A stretch of 64,000 nucleotides of DNA from SZUA-430 sp044220975. GTDB lineage: Bacteria; Pseudomonadota; Alphaproteobacteria; Micropepsales; Micropepsaceae. A model generated the notes under the pieces. The model worked only from the letters and a program-made list of their open reading frames with translations, ran no database searches and was not told the DNA's origin. Below are positions 25,218 to 34,073 of the stretch, in pieces. The stretch lies in contig JBGAPZ010000013.1 of the NCBI GenBank assembly GCA_044220975.1, forward strand, positions 26,157-90,156, given 5' to 3'. Each line of letters begins with the position of its first letter. Positions within the stretch are counted from its first letter, which is position 1. The translations under genes were made by a program, and so were the position numbers.

Positions 25218-26474
25218 ATGGATACGCGCGCCCTTGCAGGCGGTGACCCCGTCAGCTGGCGGCGTTGGATTTATCTGACCGTCGAAGCCGGCGGGTCGAA
25301 CACATCGGCCCGATACTTCGACGATTTTATGGTCGTTTTGATACTGTTTAACGTGCTTGCGGTCATTCTCGAGAGCGTGCCTTCGATACAACGTGCGTGT
25401 GCAACGGCGTTTTCGGTGTTCGATGTCGTCTCGGTCGCCATTTTCACAGTCGAATACGCGCTCAGGCTTTGGGCGTCGATCGAAATTCCGGCGATTCGTC
25501 AACGCGGGGCGCTGCTCGGGCGGTTGATGTTTGCAAGGCGGCCCGCGCAGATCATCGATTTCTTGGCGTTTGTGCCGAGCTATTTCACGTTCCTATGGCC
25601 CGGGGTCGATCTGCGCGTGCTGCGCATGTTCCGTCTGCTTCGCTTCTTGAAGCTCGTGCGTTATTCGCCGGCAATGGTGACGCTTGGGCGTGCGCTTTAC
25701 GAGGAGCGGCGTGCGCTTGTGGGCGCGATGATCCTGATGATCGGTACGGCCGTGTTCTCGGGCACGATCATGCACTTGATCGAGGGCGCGGCGCAGCCGA
25801 AGCAATTCGGCACGATCCCGGACGCGATGTGGTGGGCGTTGGCCACGCTGACCACGATCGGTTACGGCGACGCCGTGCCCGTGACGCCGCTCGGCAAGAT
25901 GTTCGGCGCGATTGTGATGATCTGCGGCCTTGGACTGTTCGCGTTACCGATCGGCATTGTAGCGACCGCGTTCGTGAACGAAATTCATCGGCGCGACTTC
26001 GTCGTCACGTGGGGCATGGTGGCGCGCGTGCCGCTGTTCTCGGCACTCGACGCGGCGGCGATCGCGGAGGTGATGAAGATCATGCGAACGCGCGCCGTTT
26101 CGGCGGGCACCGTGATTGCAGCCCGAGGCGAAGAAGCCGAGGGAATGTTCTTCATCGCCGACGGCGAGGTGAGGATTCAGCTCCCACGCAAGCAGATTAC
26201 ACTTGGGGCCGGTGAGTTCTTCGGGGAGCTTGCGCTGTTGAAGCGGGTAAAGCGGATGGGAACAGTCACTGCGGTGTCGCGCACGCATATGATGATCATA
26301 GACGCGCTCGACTTCGAGAACTTGCTCGACCGCGACGAAACGCTGCGAGCGCGAATTTTCGAGATTGCGGACGAACGACTTGCCGGCGAATGGGCGGACG
26401 CATCGACCGAAGTCGTGGGTGACGAGTTGGTCCAGCGGCCGTCGAACCGGCCATTGGGTGACCCGATCGTTTAG
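25218..26474 (+). CDS. Voltage-sensor cyclic nucleotide-gated potassium channel
   Basis: A 418-residue inner membrane channel. S1-S4 occupy residues about 30-160. S4 is strongly charged (LRVLRMFRLLRFLKLVR), with a basic residue every third position. The pore carries the K+ filter TIGYGD at 213-218, and after S6 comes a C-terminal cyclic-nucleotide-binding domain (PLFSALDAAAIAEVMKIM; phosphate cassette GEFFGELALLKRVKRMGTV with the conserved Arg). It resembles MloK1-type channels and likely conducts K+ when cAMP or cGMP binds. It starts three bases after alaS and is probably co-transcribed with it. The complete S4 charge ladder suggests voltage dependence as well. Confidence 0.93.
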   Translation: MDTRALAGGDPVSWRRWIYLTVEAGGSNTSARYFDDFMVVLILFNVLAVILESVPSIQRACATAFSVFDVVSVAIFTVEYALRLWASIEIPAIRQRGALLGRLMFARRPAQIIDFLAFVPSYFTFLWPGVDLRVLRMFRLLRFLKLVRYSPAMVTLGRALYEERRALVGAMILMIGTAVFSGTIMHLIEGAAQPKQFGTIPDAMWWALATLTTIGYGDAVPVTPLGKMFGAIVMICGLGLFALPIGIVATAFVNEIHRRDFVVTWGMVARVPLFSALDAAAIAEVMKIMRTRAVSAGTVIAARGEEAEGMFFIADGEVRIQLPRKQITLGAGEFFGELALLKRVKRMGTVTAVSRTHMMIIDALDFENLLDRDETLRARIFEIADERLAGEWADASTEVVGDELVQRPSNRPLGDPIV

Positions 26475-26529
26475 AGTCGCGTGGACGCCTTCGCCGCGGT
26501 AAGATCGCCGGACTAGCGGGGACTTGGCG

Positions 26530-27372
26530 ATGATGAAGAATGCTGCGATCGCAGCGGGCAAGATCGTTCTCTACTTCCTGCTCTTGGGCCTCGTCGTAGC
26601 GGGATTGGTCGAATTCGGCGCTCCGATGCTCGGACTTAAGCTCGATGCGGCGGCCTCGACGTCACAGCCTCTCATTCTGGGCGTAGTCAACTTCCTTGCC
26701 ATGTCGCTACCCGCGATGCTGCTGATGGCATTGTTTGACGGCAAGTCGCCGATGGCGATGGGGCTTGGGCCCCAAAATTCAGTTGCCGATTTTCTGACCG
26801 GCGGGGTCGTTGGCGGATTCATATTTGTGGCGGCTGTTGCAGCCGCATTCTTCGGCGGTTGGGCAACGATCAATCCAGACTTCGCAAAGATCTCCCTGTC
26901 GGCGATGGCGGTGAGCATGCTCGGGATGACGCTGGCTTCGGCGGGCGAGGAAGTGATGATGCGCGGTTATGTGCTGCAGGAGTTGATGGGCAAGTTCTCA
27001 ACGCCCGCCTCGGTTATCGTGTCGTCGTTGATATTTACTGCGTTGCACGGCGGGGCGCTGATCAAGAGCGACATGGCAGCGATCGGTGCGCTCAACATAT
27101 TTCTGGCGAGTGTGCTGCTGTCGCTTGCCTATCTCGCCACGCGCACACTGTGGCTGCCGATCGGCATTCACGCCGGCTGGAATATCATGCAAGGACCGGT
27201 ACTCGGCTTCAATGTCAGCGGCAACGACTTCAACACAGGCTGGCATCCTGTGACTGTGACCGGGCCCGATATGGTAACGGGCGGCATCTTCGGATTCGAG
27301 GGCAGCGTGCTCGGTTTGATCGGACCGGCGCTGGGGATCTTGATGATGCTCGCAGCGCGCAAGCGCGCCTGA
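26530..27372 (+). CDS. CPBP family intramembrane glutamic protease
   Basis: A 280-residue membrane protein with about eight hydrophobic segments and the CPBP (Abi/CAAX-protease-like) motifs: motif 1 GEEVMMRGYVLQEL, motif 2 FTALHGG and motif 3 PIGIHAGWN. Such enzymes are membrane proteases, related to Rce1, or protect against peptides; the substrate is unknown. Either ATG 26530 or 26533 could be used. The gene stands 55 bases after the channel gene and converges on icd. Confidence 0.9.
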   Translation: MMKNAAIAAGKIVLYFLLLGLVVAGLVEFGAPMLGLKLDAAASTSQPLILGVVNFLAMSLPAMLLMALFDGKSPMAMGLGPQNSVADFLTGGVVGGFIFVAAVAAAFFGGWATINPDFAKISLSAMAVSMLGMTLASAGEEVMMRGYVLQELMGKFSTPASVIVSSLIFTALHGGALIKSDMAAIGALNIFLASVLLSLAYLATRTLWLPIGIHAGWNIMQGPVLGFNVSGNDFNTGWHPVTVTGPDMVTGGIFGFEGSVLGLIGPALGILMMLAARKRA

Positions 27373-27389
27373 AACGCGAAATCGGGCCA

Positions 27390-27421
27390 CGGAGATCGGA
27401 TTGGCTAACCTCCGATCTCCG
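27390..27421. terminator. Hairpin between convergent CPBP and icd genes
   Basis: A perfect 11-base stem (CGGAGATCGGA with TCCGATCTCCG) and a 10-base loop in the gap between two convergent genes. There is no T-run on either side, so it may end transcripts through Rho or serve as an RNA-stability stem. Confidence 0.5.
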
Positions 27422-27438
27422 GTGTTCGCGTGGAGAAC

Positions 27439-28656
27439 CTAAATCTTCATCGCGATGCGCAGGTTTGCGTCGATCTTGTCGAGGAAGCCTTCGGTCGAGA
27501 GCCACTTCTGTTCGGGGCCGACGAGGAGCGAAAGGTCCTTCGTCATGTCACCTGCTTCGACGGTATCGACGCACACCTTCTCCAGCGTTTCGCCGAAGTG
27601 GGTGACGTCGGGGGTGGCGTCCAATTTGCCGCGATGGATGAGGCCGCGCGTCCAGGCGAAGATCGAAGCCATCGAGTTCGTCGACGTCTGTTCGCCCTTC
27701 TGCCATTGGCGGAAGTGGCGCGTGACCGTGCCGTGGGCTGCTTCGGCTTCCATGATCTGGCCGTCGGGCGTGAGCAGCACGCTCGTCATCAGGCCGAGAG
27801 AGCCGAAGCCTTGCGCGACCGAGTCCGACTGCACGTCGCCGTCGTAGTTCTTGCACGCCCAAACGAACTTGCCACTCCACTTCAATGCCGAGGCGACCAT
27901 GTCGTCGATCAGGCGGTGTTCGTAGACGATCTTCTTCGCATCGAACTTCGCTTTGAATTCGGCGTTGAAGACTTGCTCGAACAGATCCTTGAAGCGGCCG
28001 TCATAGGCTTTCAAAATCGTGTTCTTGGTCGAGAGATAGACAGGCCAGCCGCGGTCGAGGCCGTAGTTGAAGCACGAGCGCGCGAAGTTCTTGATCGAGT
28101 CGTCGAGGTTGTACATCGCCATCGCGACGCCGCCACCGGGGAAGCTGAACACTTCATGGCTGATCGGTGCGCCGCCGCCTTCCGGCGTGAACGTGATGGT
28201 GAGTTTGCCTTTGCCGGGAACGACGAAGTCGGTCGCCTTATACTGGTCGCCGAACGCGTGACGGCCGACGACGATGGGGTCGGTCCAACCGGGGACGAGA
28301 CGCGGGACGTTCTTGCAAATGATGGGTTCGCGGAAGACGGTGCCGTCCAGGATGTTGCGGATCGTGCCGTTCGGCGACTTCCACATCTTCTTCAGCTTGA
28401 ATTCCTTCACGCGCGCTTCGTCGGGGGTGATGGTCGCGCATTTGACGCCGACGCCGTAGCGTTTGATCGCCTCCGCCGCCTCAACGGTGACGTTGTCGTC
28501 CGTTTTGTCGCGGTATTCGATGCCCAGATCGAAGTATTTGATGTCGATGTCGAGATAGGGAAGAATCAGCTTCTTCTTGATGAGATCCCAAATGATGCGG
28601 GTCATCTCGTCGCCGTCGAGATCGACGACTGGGGTCTTCACCTTGATCTTCGCCAT
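27439..28656 (-). CDS. icd: NADP-dependent isocitrate dehydrogenase (eukaryote-like type)
   Basis: A 405-residue protein beginning AKIKVKTPVVDLDGDEMTRI, with the isocitrate/phosphate-binding segment KSPNGTIRNILDGTVFREPI, the metal-binding and catalytic DYDGDVQSD-like NYDGDVQSDSVAQGFGSLG, and the NADP region AAHGTVTRHF. This is the subfamily II form found in alphaproteobacteria and mitochondria, unlike the E. coli Icd. It oxidises isocitrate to 2-oxoglutarate with NADP+ in the TCA cycle. It is divergent from the TrmJ-type methyltransferase gene across about 70 bases. Confidence 0.97.
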   Translation of the reverse strand: MAKIKVKTPVVDLDGDEMTRIIWDLIKKKLILPYLDIDIKYFDLGIEYRDKTDDNVTVEAAEAIKRYGVGVKCATITPDEARVKEFKLKKMWKSPNGTIRNILDGTVFREPIICKNVPRLVPGWTDPIVVGRHAFGDQYKATDFVVPGKGKLTITFTPEGGGAPISHEVFSFPGGGVAMAMYNLDDSIKNFARSCFNYGLDRGWPVYLSTKNTILKAYDGRFKDLFEQVFNAEFKAKFDAKKIVYEHRLIDDMVASALKWSGKFVWACKNYDGDVQSDSVAQGFGSLGLMTSVLLTPDGQIMEAEAAHGTVTRHFRQWQKGEQTSTNSMASIFAWTRGLIHRGKLDATPDVTHFGETLEKVCVDTVEAGDMTKDLSLLVGPEQKWLSTEGFLDKIDANLRIAMKI

Positions 28657-28728
28657 TGAACTTTCTCTTGAGATTGAGTGCGGGTCGCGCAGGTGTTTAG
28701 CGGCGGGTGGAGCCTCGTGCAAGGCGCC

Positions 28729-29484
28729 ATGAAGACACCTGTCGTCATCCTCGCAAACCCGCAAATCGGCGAGAATATCGGCGCGGCTGCGCGCGCAATG
28801 CTGAACTTCGGGCTTAGCGATTTGCGCCTCGTGAACCCGCGCGAGGCGTGGCCCAACAAGAAGGCGGAGGCGATGGCCGTGGGCGCCGCGCACGTGCTGG
28901 AGAGCGCACGTGTGTTCGCCACGATGGAGGAGGCGGTCGCCGATCTGGGATTGGTGTTCGCGACGACGGGACGTGACCGGCTGATGGCAAAGCGCGTCGT
29001 CACGCCGGATGAGGCGGTTCTGGAGCTTGCGGCGGAGCTTGCCCAAGACCGTCCGTGCGGCGTGATGTTCGGTGCAGAGCGGATGGGGCTCACCAATGAA
29101 GAAGTGATCTTGGCGGATGCGATTTTGACCGTGCCCACGAACCCGAAGTTCGCGTCGTTGAACCTGGCGCAGTCCGTCGCCGTGGTGGGTTACGAGTGGT
29201 TCAAGGGCACGCACGACAAGCCTGACTTCAAGGTGCCGGCGAAGTACCAACGGGCGAAGCTGGCGAATAAAGAAGACTTGATCGGCTTCTTCGAGCATAT
29301 CGAAGGCGAACTCGACCGGACGGAATTTCTGTTTCCGCCCGACAAGCGTCCGGCGATGGTGCAGAACATGCGCAACATGTGGCACCGCGCGGGACTGACT
29401 TATCAGGAAGTGCAGACATTGCGCGGCGTGGTGCGGTCGCTCGCAGGGGGCAAGAAGCGGCGGAAGAAAGGCGAGAGCGAATGA
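28729..29484 (+). CDS. trmJ: TrmJ-type SPOUT RNA 2'-O-methyltransferase
   Basis: A 251-residue protein from ATG 28729 (AAGG just upstream; an earlier in-frame start lies in the promoter zone). It shows the SPOUT features of TrmH/TrmJ: PVVILANPQIGENIGAAARA, then FATTGRDR, PCGVMFGAERMGLTNEE and the knot PTNPKFASLNLAQSVAVVGY. TrmJ methylates the ribose of nucleotide 32 in tRNA; a C-terminal helical extension (HIEGELDRTEFLFPPDKRP) also fits TrmJ rather than TrmH. The stop overlaps the next start by four bases (ATGA). Confidence 0.88.
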   Translation: MKTPVVILANPQIGENIGAAARAMLNFGLSDLRLVNPREAWPNKKAEAMAVGAAHVLESARVFATMEEAVADLGLVFATTGRDRLMAKRVVTPDEAVLELAAELAQDRPCGVMFGAERMGLTNEEVILADAILTVPTNPKFASLNLAQSVAVVGYEWFKGTHDKPDFKVPAKYQRAKLANKEDLIGFFEHIEGELDRTEFLFPPDKRPAMVQNMRNMWHRAGLTYQEVQTLRGVVRSLAGGKKRRKKGESE

Positions 29485-30365
29485 TCCGTCACGGTTTTGC
29501 CGAAGCGAACGAGTTGAAGCTGCATTATGCGGCGAGCGGGCCAGTGGACGGGCACCTGCTGTTGTTCCTGCACGGGTTTCCTGAGTTTTGGTATGCGTGG
29601 CGGCATCAGCTTGCCGACCTCGGCGACTCGTATCACTGCGTTGCGCCGGATTTGCCTGGTTACAGTCTGTCGTCCAAGCCGACCGAGGTCGAGCGGTATC
29701 GCACGAAGCGGTTGATCGAAGACGTTGTTGCGTTCGCAGCGCAATTCTCGAGGAAGCGTAAGTTCACGTTGATCGCGCACGATTGGGGTGGTGCGCTTGC
29801 GTGGGCGTTTGCGATCAAGCGGCCGGAGTTGATCGACAAGCTTGTCATTATCAACGCGGTGCATCCGGGCGCCTTTCAGCGCGAGATGGCCAAGAACCCG
29901 GCGCAAGCAGCCGCGTCTCAGTACATTCACGAGCTGCGCGCGGAAGGTTCGGAGGCGCGCTATGCAGCGAACGACTATGCGCTGCTTTGGCGGACGCTTT
30001 CGAAGACGGCGGATGCGGGTCATCTGAACGCTGCCGACCGCGCGGCCTTCACAAAGGCATGGAGCGAGCCCGGCGCACTCACGGGTATGTTCAACTGGTA
30101 CCGCGCGATGCGGATGGATCCGCCGAAGCCCGGCGCTGCGCCGCCTGTTGAAGTCTATAACGATGAAGCGCTCATGGTGCGCGTGCCGACACTCGTCATC
30201 TGGGGCGAGCAAGATACGTCGCTGTTGTCGGGGTGCGTTGAGGGGCTTGAACGTTGGGTTCCGAACGTGGACGTGCGACGCGTGCCGGACGGAAGCCACT
30301 GGATTGTGTACGAGAAGCCGAAATTGGTCAGCGAGGCGATACGCGCATTCGTTGGTGTGACGTGA
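29481..30365 (+). CDS. Alpha/beta hydrolase, epoxide-hydrolase-like
   Basis: A 294-residue protein with the epoxide hydrolase/haloalkane dehalogenase pattern: oxyanion loop LLFLHGFPEFWYAWRHQL, nucleophile motif LIAHDWGGALAW with an Asp nucleophile, acid region LVIWGEQDTSL and His in VPDGSHWIVYEKP. The Asp nucleophile (HDWGG) supports an epoxide hydrolase or dehalogenase rather than a Ser esterase. Cytosolic, no signal peptide. It is coupled to the TrmJ-type gene by an ATGA overlap, an unusual pairing that looks transcriptional rather than functional. Confidence 0.88.
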   Translation: MIRHGFAEANELKLHYAASGPVDGHLLLFLHGFPEFWYAWRHQLADLGDSYHCVAPDLPGYSLSSKPTEVERYRTKRLIEDVVAFAAQFSRKRKFTLIAHDWGGALAWAFAIKRPELIDKLVIINAVHPGAFQREMAKNPAQAAASQYIHELRAEGSEARYAANDYALLWRTLSKTADAGHLNAADRAAFTKAWSEPGALTGMFNWYRAMRMDPPKPGAAPPVEVYNDEALMVRVPTLVIWGEQDTSLLSGCVEGLERWVPNVDVRRVPDGSHWIVYEKPKLVSEAIRAFVGVT

Positions 30366-30384
30366 ACTTTGGGCACACACCGAC

Positions 30385-30903
30385 ATGAGTGTTGATCTTC
30401 ATGTAAGCCCAGTTCGGATGGCAGCAGGGCTTCTGGTTGCGGCTGCTGTCGCGTGGATGTTGCTACTCCTTCAATCCATCGCGTGGCCGGTAGTCCAAGC
30501 TGCAGTCCTAAATCGTTCGGAGGATGTTCCAACGCTTGCGCAAGTGTGGCGCTTCGCATTCCTGTATTTGTTGTTTGGCTTTCCGATCGTACTCGTTCTT
30601 TGTTTCGTCACAGGTTTCCCCGTGTGGCTTTATTTTGACTCACGCAAATGCCGGAAGGCACATCACGCGGCGCTTGCGGGAGCGATCGCGGGTCTCTTTG
30701 CGGCGCTGATTGTGGTTGGGTTTGTGCTGCTTTCTGCTTGGAGCGGCAGCTACAGCGAAGCGACGAATGCGGGAGATATTTACATTGATGGTATGCCGAC
30801 GCAGTTGGCTTGGTGGGCCCACTTGCGTTTGGTGTTAGCTGCGACCGCCATTGGAGCAATGTCCGGGTTAGGCGCATGGATAGCCGTCCTTAAGCGTCGG
30901 TAG
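30385..30903 (+). CDS. Orphan membrane protein (four helices)
   Basis: A 172-residue protein with four likely transmembrane helices (AAGLLVAAAVAWMLLLLQSI; YLLFGFPIVLVLCFVTGFPV; AGLFAALIVVGFVLLSAW; LVLAATAIGAMSGLGAWIAV). No family recognised. Base composition is lower in GC than its neighbours (about 47% over 30541-30600 by count), which suggests recent acquisition. It begins 20 bases after the hydrolase stop and could be read through from it. Confidence 0.7.
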   Translation: MSVDLHVSPVRMAAGLLVAAAVAWMLLLLQSIAWPVVQAAVLNRSEDVPTLAQVWRFAFLYLLFGFPIVLVLCFVTGFPVWLYFDSRKCRKAHHAALAGAIAGLFAALIVVGFVLLSAWSGSYSEATNAGDIYIDGMPTQLAWWAHLRLVLAATAIGAMSGLGAWIAVLKRR

Positions 30904-31104
30904 GCGGGCATGGATTTTGGGGCGGCAATGCGCCGTTTGACAGGTCTGTGCCATCCCACTAGAACCCGCCCCTCGCTCAGGGATTTCCTTGGCGAATGGA
31001 AGCACCCGTGGCGGGGAAGCCCCCGCCTGTCGGCCTCTCAATCTGGGGCAGAGGAGGGCAGCATTTCCTAGGCTTAACGTATTGATTTTATAGGAAAATT
31101 GCGA

Positions 31105-31722
31105 ATGACGAAGCGACAGAGTTCCAAGCACAAGATCGACCGCCGTATTGGCGACAACCTCTGGGGCCGCCCGAAGAGCCCGCAGAACAAGCGCGAGTAC
31201 GGCCCCGGTCAGCACGGCCAGCGCCGCAAGACGAAGACGTCGGACTACGGCGTGCAGCTGAAGGCCAAGCAGACGCTTAAGGGCTATTACGGCAACATCA
31301 CCGAGCGGCAGTTCCGCAAGATCTACGCTGAGGCTCAGCGCCGTCGCGGCGACACGGGTGAGAACATCATCGGCTTGCTTGAGCGCCGTCTGGATGCGGT
31401 CGTCTATCGCGCGAAGTTCGTGCCGACGGTCTTTGCGTCGCGCCAGTTCGTGAACCACGGCCACATCAACGTGAACGGCCGCCGGGTGAACATCCCGAGC
31501 TATGTCGTCAAGGAAGGCGACGTGATCTCGGTGCGCGACAAGGCGCGCGATATGGAGCTGGTTGCGGTCGCGATCCAGCTGCCGGAGCGCGACGTGCCGG
31601 ACTATCTCGAGGTCGATCACTCGAAGCTGACCGCGAAGTTCACGCGCACGCCGAAACTCTCGGACGTGCCCTATCCCGTGAAGATGGAACCGAACCTGGT
31701 CGTCGAGTTCTATTCGCGCTAA
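31105..31722 (+). CDS. rpsD: 30S ribosomal protein S4
   Basis: A 205-residue S4: KHKIDRRIGDNLWGRPKSPQ, the ribosomal S4 body with GQHGQRRK, and the S4 RNA-binding domain (LERRLDAVVYRAKFVPTVFA, then RQFVNHGHINVNGRR). The start is the ATG at 31105, after AGGA, rather than a TTG two codons upstream. S4 nucleates 16S rRNA assembly. As in many alphaproteobacteria, it stands alone rather than in the alpha operon. The 200-base leader contains a hairpin (GGCGGGG with CCCCGCC near 31013). Confidence 0.98.
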   Translation: MTKRQSSKHKIDRRIGDNLWGRPKSPQNKREYGPGQHGQRRKTKTSDYGVQLKAKQTLKGYYGNITERQFRKIYAEAQRRRGDTGENIIGLLERRLDAVVYRAKFVPTVFASRQFVNHGHINVNGRRVNIPSYVVKEGDVISVRDKARDMELVAVAIQLPERDVPDYLEVDHSKLTAKFTRTPKLSDVPYPVKMEPNLVVEFYSR

Positions 31723-31752
31723 TCTGTAGGCTCGACCCACGGGGGAGCCGCA

Positions 31753-32226
31753 ATGATTACGTCCCTGTTTTTTGCGGCGGTGCTGGCAAGCGCCGCCGCG
31801 GTCAGTCCCTGCGATCTCGCCACGGGGGATGAGATCGATCGCGTTCTGCGTGGCGCTGCGGTCGACGTGCCGGTGTCCGAGATGGGCGAAGAGACGGCGC
31901 CGTATTGTCTTTGGGCGACTGCTGGGCGCGCCGTCGAGGTCAAGCTTTCCATCTGGGGCGCTGACGAGTTGCCGGTGCTCGATATGCCGGATGCCTCGAC
32001 CTATTTTCTAAAACTCCATTCGGAAGCCACGGCAAACGGTCGCGTGACGCCGCTTGCCGGATTGGGGGAGAGGGCGTTTGCCGCCGATCTCTATCCGAAA
32101 GCCAACGGCCGGGCCGACGGAACTATCGTGGTCTTGAAGGCCGGACGCGTGCTTGTTTTCGATTGCACGGACGTCGTTTCGCGCGACGCGCAAGCTTTCG
32201 CGGCGAGTGTCGTGGCGCGGCTCTAA
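31753..32226 (+). CDS. Predicted secreted protein of unknown function
   Basis: A 157-residue protein with an N-terminal signal peptide (ITSLFFAAVLASAAAVSP) followed by a Cys-containing small domain (PCDLATGDEIDRVLRG, APYCLWATAGRAVEVK, VLVFDCTDV). The arrangement of Cys residues and an opening CDLxTxxEI pattern resemble small lipocalin-like or DUF3558-type secreted domains, but this is only a resemblance. Its stop codon overlaps the end of the convergent threonine dehydratase gene by four bases. It follows rpsD by about 30 bases. Confidence 0.75.
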   Translation: MITSLFFAAVLASAAAVSPCDLATGDEIDRVLRGAAVDVPVSEMGEETAPYCLWATAGRAVEVKLSIWGADELPVLDMPDASTYFLKLHSEATANGRVTPLAGLGERAFAADLYPKANGRADGTIVVLKAGRVLVFDCTDVVSRDAQAFAASVVARL

Positions 32227-33191
32227 GACGCCAACGCTCGGCTGAACATTTCGGCGTCTACGTTGCCGCCCGAGAGAACCACGGCGATCGTTTTGCCGCG
32301 CGCGTCGATCTTGTTCGCGAGGAGCGCTGCGAACGCTGCGGCGCCGCCGGGTTCGACGACGAGTTTCAAATTGTAGAACGCGTGCGCCATGGCGCGAAGC
32401 GCCTCGTCGTCGGTCACGCTCAAAGCCTTTACAAGGCGTTGGATGATCGGGAACGTGAGTTCGCCGGGCATTTCCGTCATCAGCGCGTCGCAAATCGAGG
32501 CGGTCGTTCCCGTGTTTGCAACGCGCTTTCCGGCGACGAGCGAGCGGGCGGTGTCGTCGAACGCAGCAGGCTCGACGCCGTAGACTTGCGTTTGCGGCGA
32601 CAGTTCCGCGAAGGCGCTGGCGATGCCTGCGGTGAGGCCACCGCCGGAGCAGGGCACCAACACGGCGTCGAACGTGATGCCTTGAGCCTTTGCGTCCTGC
32701 ACGATCTCGAGGCCTGCGGTGCCTTGGCCGGCGATGATCCGGTAATCGTCGAACGGCGGCACCAGGGTCAGGCCACGTTCGTCTGCGATCTTCTTGCCTA
32801 TTGCGACGCGGTCTTGGGTGAAGCGGTCGTAGAGGACCACTTCGGCGCCGTAGCCCTTCGTGTTTTCGATTTTGAGTTTCGGCGCGTCGGCCGGCATGAC
32901 GATGACGGCGCTGGAGCCCAAGTCGCGTGCGGCTGCTGCCACGGCTTGCGCGTGATTGCCGGAGGAGTAGGCGACGACCCCGCGTTTGCGCTCGTCGGCG
33001 TCGAGCAAGGTCATGCGGCTCACGGCGCCGCGGAACTTGAACGAGCCTGTGCGCTGGAGCACTTCGGGTTTGACGAAGATGCGGCCGCCGGTTGCTTCGG
33101 TTGCGGCGCGCGCCTCAAGCAAGGGCGTGCGAATGGCACGGCCGCGGATGCGCTCCGCAGCCGCTTCGATGTCGGCGAGCGTAACGCTCAC
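32223..33191 (-). CDS. Threonine/serine dehydratase (PLP-dependent)
   Basis: A 322-residue fold-type II PLP enzyme. The PLP lysine is Lys52 in TGSFKFRGA, the Gly-rich phosphate loop is PCSGGGLTAGIA, and the Asn/Ser region is AYSSGNHAQAVA. It deaminates L-threonine (and serine) to 2-oxobutyrate and ammonia. No C-terminal ACT regulatory domain is present, so it is the short catabolic type rather than IlvA. It starts with GTG overlapping the grxD stop by four bases (GTGA). Racemase activity of related enzymes cannot be excluded. Confidence 0.9.
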   Translation of the reverse strand: MSVTLADIEAAAERIRGRAIRTPLLEARAATEATGGRIFVKPEVLQRTGSFKFRGAVSRMTLLDADERKRGVVAYSSGNHAQAVAAAARDLGSSAVIVMPADAPKLKIENTKGYGAEVVLYDRFTQDRVAIGKKIADERGLTLVPPFDDYRIIAGQGTAGLEIVQDAKAQGITFDAVLVPCSGGGLTAGIASAFAELSPQTQVYGVEPAAFDDTARSLVAGKRVANTGTTASICDALMTEMPGELTFPIIQRLVKALSVTDDEALRAMAHAFYNLKLVVEPGGAAAFAALLANKIDARGKTIAVVLSGGNVDAEMFSRALAS

Positions 33192-33517
33192 GCGGCTTCG
33201 AGCTTGATGCCTTGTTCTTCGAGGAACGGACGCAACTCGCCGCTCTCAAACATCTCTTTGATGATGTCGCAGCCGCCGACGAATTCACCCTTCACATAGA
33301 GCTGCGGGATCGTCGGCCAGTTCGAAAAATCTTTGATGCCTTGGCGGATTTCGGCATCGGCCAGCACGTTCACACTTTTGTACTTCACGCCGACGTGGTC
33401 GAGGATGTGAATGACGGTCGCCGAGAAGCCGCATTGCGGCACCGCGGGCGTACCCTTCATGAACAGCACGATGTCGTTCGAGGCGATGTCGGCTTTGATG
33501 CGGTCGGTGGCGGACAT
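33188..33517 (-). CDS. grxD: Monothiol glutaredoxin, Grx4 type
   Basis: A 109-residue CGFS glutaredoxin (Cys29-Gly-Phe-Ser32 in PQCGFSATV) with the glutathione-binding WPTIPQLYVKGEFVGGCDI. Such proteins bind a shared [2Fe-2S] cluster with BolA and act in cluster delivery. The bolA gene lies just upstream on the same strand, separated by one orphan membrane protein gene. The grxD stop overlaps the threonine dehydratase start. Length is normal for the family. Confidence 0.96.
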   Translation of the reverse strand: MSATDRIKADIASNDIVLFMKGTPAVPQCGFSATVIHILDHVGVKYKSVNVLADAEIRQGIKDFSNWPTIPQLYVKGEFVGGCDIIKEMFESGELRPFLEEQGIKLEAA

Positions 33518-33639
33518 GGGGCAATTCCTTTGTTCGGCAAAGACATAAGGTTGGGGCCGATTGGCGTCAAGAAATGGCAGGCTCTACCGCAATTCCGGCG
33601 GCAAACGGCCTCAATCTCATGCGATGGAGAGGAGCCTAA

Positions 33640-34059
33640 CTAGCGTCGGGTCGCGAAACGGAACAGACACGTGCAAATCGCGATAATTATCCAACCACCA
33701 GCGAAGACTGGAAGCAATATTGGTAGCATACTTCCGATCTCGTGAATTGTCGCCAACGTGAGTATCGCGGTGAGCATTCCACCCGCCGTCACCTCTAACG
33801 AGCGTTGCCAGATCGGGACCTGCTTGAGATGTTTCAGGTCCGCAAGAATGTTGGTTTGCGGATTGCCGCGCGCGACCCGCCAACGCTTGAAAACAGCACC
33901 GGCTGTGACCACAGCAAAAAGCGGTATCAGCACGGAGACGACACTGCCAACGCCGCCGATGGTTTGACCGAGGAACTCAGCTGCGATCAAAAGTGCGACC
34001 AGCCCAACATAGGCGATCGCTTTTTGTAGGATCGTTAGGTTGGGCACGTCCTCAATCAT
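33640..34059 (-). CDS. Orphan membrane protein between bolA and grxD
   Basis: A 139-residue protein from ATG 34059 (GAGG eight bases upstream), with four hydrophobic helices (ILQKAIAYVGLVALLIAAEF; GGVGSVVSVLIPLFAVVTAG; MLTAILTLATIHEIG; LPILLPVFAGGWIIIAICT). No family recognised. GC is lower than its neighbours (about 47% at 33661-33720 by count). It splits the conserved bolA-grxD pair, which points to a later insertion. A Cys (TCLF) lies near the C-terminus. Confidence 0.7.
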   Translation of the reverse strand: MIEDVPNLTILQKAIAYVGLVALLIAAEFLGQTIGGVGSVVSVLIPLFAVVTAGAVFKRWRVARGNPQTNILADLKHLKQVPIWQRSLEVTAGGMLTAILTLATIHEIGSMLPILLPVFAGGWIIIAICTCLFRFATRR

Positions 34060-34073
34060 CTGAGGCACCTCGA

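Noticed and set aside
30904..31104. A riboswitch in the rpsD leader
   Set aside because: Only a short GC-rich hairpin (GGCGGGG/CCCCGCC) was found; no known riboswitch core could be recognised.
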